This document shows, piece after piece, positions 1-4,359 of a stretch of 6,231 bases of DNA (positions within the stretch are counted from its first letter, which is position 1; every line of letters starts with the position of its first letter). The notes below the pieces were generated by a model that had not been told where the DNA came from, did no database searches, and was given only the letters and a program-made list of their open reading frames with translations. Both the position numbers and the translations under genes were made by a program. The stretch is from assembly GCA_002343455.1 (NCBI GenBank), contig DDSR01000153.1, forward strand, positions 1 through 6,231. Direction: 5' to 3'. Source of the stretch: Deltaproteobacteria bacterium UBA2385 (GTDB lineage: Bacteria; Myxococcota_A; UBA796; UBA2385).

Positions 1-1
1 G

Positions 2-109
2 CGGCGGATGCTGGACGAGGGGGTATACGCGAGCCAGTCCGAGCTGGCGCGGGGCGAAGGGGTGTCGGCGGCTGCGGTGAGCAAGGCGTTGCGGAAACCG
101 CGATCCTGA
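2..109 (+). CDS. C-terminal end of a helix-turn-helix DNA-binding protein (5' truncated)
   Basis: The reading frame is open from the left edge and ends at TGA 107-109, giving the last 35 residues of a longer protein. Residues 12-31 read as a helix-turn-helix. A first helix (QSELARGEG) leads into a G-V-S turn at 20-22 and then a recognition helix (AAAVSKALR). The pattern SQ-x-ELA-x-x-EGVS is typical of HTH units in ParB/KorB-like proteins and of small HTH proteins near recombinase genes. The tail ends four residues after the recognition helix, so the HTH is at the extreme C-terminus. The family and the regulated or bound DNA cannot be told from this fragment. It is separated from the next gene by 264 bases and a separate promoter, so it is probably not part of the downstream operon. 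A chance open frame is possible but unlikely given the motif. Confidence 0.55.
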   Translation, partial: RRMLDEGVYASQSELARGEGVSAAAVSKALRKPRS

Positions 110-165
110 TCGGCCGCCCGGGCCGCCTGGGAGCACCTTGCGAATTGCTCACCGCCTCCCTGTCT

Positions 166-220
166 CTGGCTGGCGGCTCTGCGCTGAAGCTTGGCTTCCA
201 GCGAGTCCTCCGCCAGCAAG
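166..220. repeat. Composite inverted repeat / stem-loop between genes
   Basis: Two nested inverted repeats share one axis. The outer arms are GCTGGCGG (169-176) and CCGCCAGC (210-217), a perfect 8-bp match that gains two more pairs (166-167 with 219-220) after one mismatch. The inner arms are CGCTGAAGC (182-190) and GCTTCCAGCG (194-203), giving nine pairs with a single bulged C at 198 and a TTG loop. Internal loops of 5 and 6 bases separate the two stems. The element lies 56 bases after the stop of the HTH gene and about 90 bases before the predicted promoter. There is no T-run after either strand's stem, so it is not a standard intrinsic terminator. It could be a Rho-assisted terminator, an operator, a recombination site or a structured RNA. 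GC-rich DNA forms hairpins easily, so function is unproven. Confidence 0.4.
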
Positions 221-307
221 GCCCAAGGCAGGCAGGTCACTACAGCGCCGCTCCATCCAACCTGGGAGCGACCGGGTGAGATCCGCTTGCCCGCAGCGGC
301 TTCGTGC

Positions 308-336
308 TGGACAGCCGACGCGCGAGGGTCTATCCT
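308..336 (+). promoter_or_regulatory. Predicted sigma-70-type promoter of the three-gene operon
   Basis: The -35 candidate TGGACA (308-313) matches 5 of 6 bases of TTGACA. The -10 candidate TATCCT (331-336) matches 4 of 6 bases of TATAAT. The spacer is exactly 17 bases. Transcription would start near 343, leaving a leader of about 30 bases that contains the ribosome binding site. No other pair this good was noticed in 110-373. Promoters in GC-rich bacteria vary widely, so this remains a prediction. Confidence 0.45.
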
Positions 337-362
337 GACTCTCGCCCGTCAGAGCACTACCC

Positions 363-368
363 AAGGAG
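363..368 (+). promoter_or_regulatory. Ribosome binding site AAGGAG that fixes the start at 374
   Basis: AAGGAG lies 5 bases before ATG 374. It decides between this start and an in-frame TTG at 191, which would add 61 residues, lacks a comparable site, and would place the start upstream of the predicted promoter. Confidence 0.75.
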
Positions 369-373
369 CAGCC

Positions 374-802
374 ATGAACGGTGAACGCGTGACCATGCTC
401 ATCCCCCTGGTTTCCGACCTGGCCATCACCACCACCGGAGGTGGGGCCGGCAGCGAGACGAAGATCGTGCTGGACCTTCCGGAGATCACGCGGATCTTCC
501 CTCGTGTGGAGAAGGCACGAGTGCAGTGGGCGGTCGAGGGGGCCAATACGAACCTGCTCATGCAGGTCAAGGGGCGGTGGAGCGTCCGGGGCAAGGACTG
601 GTCCGCGTCGCCGTTCAACCTCAGCGAGGTCTTCACCACCAGCACCGACGCGCCCCAGAAGGTCGACGCCACGTGGCAGAGCGACGACACCAAGCACGCC
701 GCGCACGTCCGGGCCGAGCTGTGGGCATGGAATGGCGCGCAGGTCGGGACGCAGATCAGCGGTCGGGTCTGGGCGTGGCTAGAGGTCCGCTTTCTGCGAT
801 GA
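374..802 (+). CDS. Small Trp-rich, beta-rich protein of unknown family, first gene of operon
   Basis: This gene encodes 142 residues, starting at the ATG behind a strong AAGGAG site. I do not recognise the family. No signal peptide or membrane segment is visible, so the product looks cytoplasmic unless exported by a dedicated route. It has no cysteine but eight tryptophans (52, 69, 76, 101, 117, 119, 133, 135). The last four form two W-A-W pairs in similar strand-like settings (ELWAWNG and RVWAWLEV), 16 residues apart. Alternating hydrophobic and polar residues suggest a run of beta-strands (about 30-36, 47-56, 60-72, 96-102, 109-119, 127-140), consistent with a beta-sandwich or jelly-roll. 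Exposed aromatics on a beta-sandwich would suit carbohydrate binding, but this is only inference. A structural or assembly protein is equally possible. Its stop overlaps the next start in ATGA (799-802), implying coupled translation with the lipoprotein gene. Confidence 0.75.
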   Translation: MNGERVTMLIPLVSDLAITTTGGGAGSETKIVLDLPEITRIFPRVEKARVQWAVEGANTNLLMQVKGRWSVRGKDWSASPFNLSEVFTTSTDAPQKVDATWQSDDTKHAAHVRAELWAWNGAQVGTQISGRVWAWLEVRFLR

Positions 803-1971
803 GAGGGCCGCTGGTCGCCCCGATCCTCGGCCTGCTGGGTCTGGCTGGGTGTAGGCCGGCAGGTGAGGCGACGACGACCATGTGCGCACCGGACGATTGG
901 TGCCACGTCCGCCGGAGCATGACGCACGTCTGCGCGCTACGCGGGGATGGCAGGCCCCAGTGCTGGGGCTGGAACATGGGCGCCGAGTCCTACGAGGAGA
1001 TCGAGGAGTGGATGGACTACTACGACTGCTCGGACTGCGTGGACTGGGGCCAGGTCTCGCTGATGCCGGATGGGCCGTTCGTGCAGGTGGAGTTCACGAC
1101 GGGGGAGGCCACAGTGTGTGGCTTGACGATCGAAGGGGCAGTAGAATGCTGGGGAAAGAGCCGGGAGATCCTTAGCAACCAAAGCTCGACGCCATTCCAG
1201 ACGATCGCGCTTGGGGTCGACAAAGTCTGTGGAATAACACTGCGTGGGAACGTAGAGTGTTGGGGAGACGACGTGCTCGAGTGGGATGAGACACCTCCAC
1301 TCGCGTTGGGCGCGAAGGTGGAAGCGGTAACTGTCAAGTCTTGGCATGGGTGCGCACTCATGGCCAATGGCAGTGTGGAGTGCTGGGGCAGGGAAGGTCT
1401 GGGCCCAAAGTCTCAGGACTTTGGCCAGGTCTCCGACACGCCTTCCGGCAGGGGCTACAAGGCTCTTGCCTCGACCGACTATGCCAATTGCGCCCTCTCT
1501 GAATCGAACACCTGGACCTGCTGGGGCGAGCGGAGCTGGTGCGGTGGCGCAGACGGTGTGGGCGGCCCGGTCGACCCTACCTTCTGCTACTGGGACATGG
1601 TCGATCCGCTGGCGCCGGGAGGCTACACCTACGACCCGGACAACGACCCGATCGCATGGGGCCTGGGCACGCTGACCGCCCCCTGGATGTCCAGCTTCGA
1701 TATGGACCCGCCCGGCTGCGGCCTGGCGGCGGATGGACGGCTGCTTTGCGGGAGCGCCGAGATCTTTCGCGGCGTACCCCAGGCCCCGTCCTGGCTACGC
1801 TTCCTGGAGGTTGACATCAAGTTCGGGGGCTGTGGGGTCACTACCAACCACGACCTGGTCTGTTGGGGCGGGCCGACCGGTTCGGACTTCGATGGTGAAG
1901 GCGAGGTCGTCGCGACCTACACCGACGACGACGGCGACGAGCAACCCTACGTTTGGAGGCTGACGCCATGA
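799..1971 (+). CDS. Lipoprotein with seven disulfide-type RCC1-like repeats
   Basis: The product has 390 residues. The start at 799 is chosen because it overlaps the previous stop in ATGA and opens a lipoprotein signal: a hydrophobic stretch (5-16) and lipobox L-A-G-C with lipidated Cys18. Acylation and anchoring to the inner or outer membrane would follow. Seven repeats of C-x9-C, usually followed by Trp-Gly, start at Cys45, 107, 144, 185, 231, 307 and 345, each pair exactly 10 residues apart. This matches bacterial RCC1-type repeats (CALRxDGxVxCWG), which build a beta-propeller; one disulfide per blade is likely in an oxidising compartment. Repeat 6 has CGS in place of CWG. Extra cysteines occur at 29/35, 77/80 and 248/263, in or near the long insertions. 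The C-terminus is Asp/Glu-rich (363-381). Such propellers generally act in protein or ligand binding; no enzyme motif is seen. A poor AGAGG site lies 13 bases upstream, so translation probably depends on coupling. Confidence 0.88.
   Translation: MRGPLVAPILGLLGLAGCRPAGEATTTMCAPDDWCHVRRSMTHVCALRGDGRPQCWGWNMGAESYEEIEEWMDYYDCSDCVDWGQVSLMPDGPFVQVEFTTGEATVCGLTIEGAVECWGKSREILSNQSSTPFQTIALGVDKVCGITLRGNVECWGDDVLEWDETPPLALGAKVEAVTVKSWHGCALMANGSVECWGREGLGPKSQDFGQVSDTPSGRGYKALASTDYANCALSESNTWTCWGERSWCGGADGVGGPVDPTFCYWDMVDPLAPGGYTYDPDNDPIAWGLGTLTAPWMSSFDMDPPGCGLAADGRLLCGSAEIFRGVPQAPSWLRFLEVDIKFGGCGVTTNHDLVCWGGPTGSDFDGEGEVVATYTDDDGDEQPYVWRLTP
1955..1959 (+). promoter_or_regulatory. Ribosome binding site GGAGG for the third operon gene
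   Basis: GGAGG lies 8 bases before ATG 1968, inside the end of the lipoprotein gene. It favours ATG 1968 over the in-frame TTG at 1953, which itself overlaps the GGAGG and has no site of its own. Confidence 0.7.
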
Positions 1972-4112
1972 TCTTCGATCCTTCGATGGACCGGACTCGA
2001 TTCCGGCTGGCTTTGGGGCGGCTGCATTCGCCGCGGGTCTTCGCCACCCACCGCCGCAGCAGCATGCTGCCGACCGCTGCCAACCCCGATTCTGACTCTC
2101 GCACGCTTGGGCTGTCGGTTGTGCCATTCGCGATGCGGGAGGCAAGCGCCATCTCCGGGAAGTGGGGCTCGGATGAGCAGATCGCGCAAGACTTGGTGCG
2201 ACTGGGGGCCGGCCTGGTGACCCTGCCCGGCCGTCATGACCTGACCTGGCTTCGCCTCACGTCGCCGGCCGACGGGAGCTTCTCTCCGGTGGCCCAGGCG
2301 TCGACGCCGCTGCCGGCAGTGGAAACGGACATGTACGACATCGTCCGGTCCTCGGAGAACGTGAACCGCCTGGCCGACTTCTTGCGGCTCCTGGCGGCCA
2401 GTCAGCAGAGGGTAGTGCTGACCGCGTTGCACACGGAGGGGGAGGCGCGGGAGGGAGACTCAGACGTATGGAGAGAAAGGCATGAGTTTGCTGAAGGGAT
2501 CCTGCTCCCCTGGTCAGAGAAGCACCCGAAGGATGCGTCCGAGGTGACGGGTCTGAATGAGAACCGCTGCGATGTCATCAACCCTTCCAGCCCCTATCAC
2601 CGTTCCTGGCTGGCCGAACTGTCCGTCGCCATCGCCAGCCTGCTGCGGCAGGTCCAGGACGACCTGGCAGCAGACGGGATCCTGCTCTCCGATGTCGTAG
2701 CGGGCGTGAGCCTGTTCCACTTCCCGAGCATGCGCTGCGTGTGGCCGGGTGATGCGTATATAGGCATGGCCACAACGAAATGGCAGTCCGGCGACCCCGT
2801 CACCTCGGCCAACCACTGGGCGGCCCTGTGGTGGTCTTGCGCCAGCGCCTTCCACATCGCCTGTCGGACCTGGGGTGTGGATGTCGCTGTGCGCCTTCCG
2901 GCAATGGGAACCCACTACGAGATCGACCTCGACGGGACCCCCCGCCGACATAGCCTGCGCTACCGCCTGGAGTTCTGGGATCGTTTCCTGCGGGACATCT
3001 CGGCCTACAGCCTGCGGACCTGGGACGGCCTGGTCAGCCGAGACGATGTCGCTTCCGCCATTTCCTTCCAGTGGGACCACAAGGCGCGCCAGGATGCCAC
3101 GGAAGACAAGAGCCAGGTGCCTTTCCGCCTGGGTCCCCGCCACATCAGCCATATGGTGGCCGACGCGGCTGCCATTCGTTCACTTCTGGACAGCCGTGGC
3201 TTCACGGCAACCCAGCTCGACCTGCTGCAGACCGGCACCAGCGTCCTGGATTCCGACGACCACGTGCCCGCCTGGGCCGCAGGGGACCGCGAGGTATTCC
3301 AGGCTACAGAGGTCTGGAGGCGGCTGGGCGGTGCCTTGGCCTGCGGGGCGACCCGCGTCGGCCTGCAGGCGTGGATGTCCGACTCGGGTCCAATCGACCC
3401 GTCCGACGAACCCAGCCGTGAGTACTACGGCATGGGCCTGAGGGCCGATGCCGCCAAACCTATGGCTTCAGCCCGGCGTTCGGTCCAGCGGCCGGCCTGG
3501 TTCGCGTTCCAGCGCTTGGCGTCGATCCTTGGGACGGTCACCAGCGGCGAGCTGCTGCACCCCGACTTCCTGCCGGACGAGGTCACCTGGGAGCCCGATG
3601 AAGAGCGCGACCTGTTGGTCATCTTCCACTACCGGCTCGCCCCAGACAGCCCCGGCGGAGAGCAGGATCACGCCTATCTCATCGTCGTGGATCCGACGCA
3701 GGACACGGAGCGGACCTTCGTCGTCATGGCGAGCTGGGTCCTGAGCACCATCACGGGTGACCCGGGAAGGGATCGGCCCTCCTGGTCGAAGGAGGCGGTG
3801 CTGCTCTCCACGGCACCCGTCTCCCCATCCAGCGGGCGCGGCATTGGCCTGGTGATGGGGACAGGAGACGACCTGTCGCTGCCGACCGCGCGGGTTCACT
3901 TTCCCGACGAAGAAGTCCTGCTCATGGATGGCAGCACCTCGGGCTCAATCATGTTGAAGGCGGGGGGAGTCGCGCTGGTGCGCTCAACGGACGAGCTGTC
4001 GCTCCAGGTAGTGATCGCGCCCACGTTGACCCTGGAGGTCCCGATCCGGGAGATCCCGGAGGTTGTTGGGCCAGTCGTCCTTGGGCTGCCCCTGCCGCCG
4101 ACTGGCCGCTAG
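1968..4112 (+). CDS. Glycoside hydrolase-like TIM-barrel protein with C-terminal beta domain, possibly inactive
   Basis: The product has 714 residues and starts at an ATG that overlaps the previous stop in ATGA. No signal peptide or membrane helix is visible. The order of elements resembles clan GH-A glycosidases, especially GH39-like ones. These include an early strand (47-54), a helix ending in RLGAGLVTLP (78-87), a helix plus strand RVVLTALHT (148-156), a strand VVAGVSLFHFPS (243-254), a strand in VDVAVRLPAM (304-313), SAISFQWDH (363-371), LDLLQTGTSV (418-427), CGATRVGLQAWMSD (459-472), and RPAWFAFQRLASILG (508-522), the usual barrel-closing helix. Residues 540 onward are strand-rich, like the beta-sandwich appended to such enzymes. 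The Asn-Glu expected after the fourth strand is replaced by Phe-His-Phe, and the expected nucleophile Glu of the TEtG-like motif is Gln421. This suggests a sugar-binding pseudoenzyme, unless the true catalytic residues lie elsewhere (Asn197-Glu198 is one candidate). The fold call is from motif rhythm only. Third operon gene. Confidence 0.8.
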   Translation: MIFDPSMDRTRFRLALGRLHSPRVFATHRRSSMLPTAANPDSDSRTLGLSVVPFAMREASAISGKWGSDEQIAQDLVRLGAGLVTLPGRHDLTWLRLTSPADGSFSPVAQASTPLPAVETDMYDIVRSSENVNRLADFLRLLAASQQRVVLTALHTEGEAREGDSDVWRERHEFAEGILLPWSEKHPKDASEVTGLNENRCDVINPSSPYHRSWLAELSVAIASLLRQVQDDLAADGILLSDVVAGVSLFHFPSMRCVWPGDAYIGMATTKWQSGDPVTSANHWAALWWSCASAFHIACRTWGVDVAVRLPAMGTHYEIDLDGTPRRHSLRYRLEFWDRFLRDISAYSLRTWDGLVSRDDVASAISFQWDHKARQDATEDKSQVPFRLGPRHISHMVADAAAIRSLLDSRGFTATQLDLLQTGTSVLDSDDHVPAWAAGDREVFQATEVWRRLGGALACGATRVGLQAWMSDSGPIDPSDEPSREYYGMGLRADAAKPMASARRSVQRPAWFAFQRLASILGTVTSGELLHPDFLPDEVTWEPDEERDLLVIFHYRLAPDSPGGEQDHAYLIVVDPTQDTERTFVVMASWVLSTITGDPGRDRPSWSKEAVLLSTAPVSPSSGRGIGLVMGTGDDLSLPTARVHFPDEEVLLMDGSTSGSIMLKAGGVALVRSTDELSLQVVIAPTLTLEVPIREIPEVVGPVVLGLPLPPTGR

Positions 4113-4225
4113 CGTGGAGGCGCCGATACATCAACGCTTGGCCCGAGTTCCAGGAGGCCCTGGTAATGGTGGTGGCCGGCGACGAGGTGACGGCCAGCTA
4201 CCGACGGTGGGCGGGGCCCGCGTGG
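4103..4225 (+). pseudogene. Possible coding remnant after the glycosidase-like gene
   Basis: Starting just before the TAG at 4110-4112, the frame one base back from the glycosidase-like gene reads as normal protein. It includes INAWPEFQEALVMVVAGDEV followed by TASYRRWAGPAW. From 4127 to 4225, 30 of 33 third codon positions are G or C, far more than in the other two plus-strand frames, one of which hits TAA at 4164-4166. No ATG, GTG or TTG start lies closely upstream in this frame. The frame stays open to 4621, but the coding look fades after about 4230 and then runs antisense to hsdR. It may be a remnant of a lost gene, or the former C-terminal continuation of the upstream protein after a one-base shift. 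The family is not recognised, and chance is possible. Confidence 0.28.
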
Positions 4226-4290
4226 GGGTCCAGAAGGTCGGTGGAGACGGGGGGCGGCTCAGCGCGGGTTCCGGGGTCCACAAGGCCGGT
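4226..4290. repeat. Imperfect 17-base direct repeat in the convergent gap
   Basis: GGGTCCAGAAGGTCGGT (4226-4242) recurs as GGGTCCACAAGGCCGGT (4274-4290), matching at 15 of 17 bases with a 48-base period. The copies lie in the otherwise unexplained gap between the operon and hsdR. The period is a multiple of three, so it could be a trace of repeated coding sequence. It could equally be chance in GC-rich DNA. No further copy was seen nearby. Confidence 0.3.
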
Positions 4291-4359
4291 CCACACACTG
4301 CCCACAAGGAGATGCTTCTGCGCGGGTGCCGGGAGCCCTCATGCCCATGCGTCGCCTTC

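Noticed and set aside
111..150. Short hairpins (111-125 and 131-150) as an intrinsic terminator for the HTH gene
   Set aside because: The stems are only 5 bp and no T-run follows. This is common by chance at this GC content.
168..186. A possible sigma-54 promoter (TGG then GC)
   Set aside because: The GG to GC spacing is off by one and the flanking bases do not fit the TGGCAC-N5-TTGC consensus.
191..373. A TTG start at 191 that would lengthen the first operon gene by 61 residues
   Set aside because: There is no ribosome binding site, it would start upstream of the predicted promoter, and the extra residues look like low-complexity translated spacer. ATG 374 has AAGGAG at the right distance.
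526..798. A 91-residue N-terminal extension of the lipoprotein
   Set aside because: It overlaps the first gene in another frame, is Arg/Gly-rich shadow text, and would bury the clear lipoprotein signal that begins at 799.
149..927. Long minus-strand open frames opposite the first two operon genes
   Set aside because: They are antisense to well-supported genes, have Arg/Pro/Ser-rich composition typical of shadow frames in GC-rich DNA, and lack ribosome binding sites or recognisable domains.
4173..4221. Hairpins TGGCCG/CGGCCA (4173-4178 with 4191-4196) and the GCGGGGCCCGC palindrome (4211-4221) as a bidirectional terminator
   Set aside because: The first has a 12-base loop, the second is very short, and neither has a T-run on either strand. 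No convincing terminator was found in the convergent gap.
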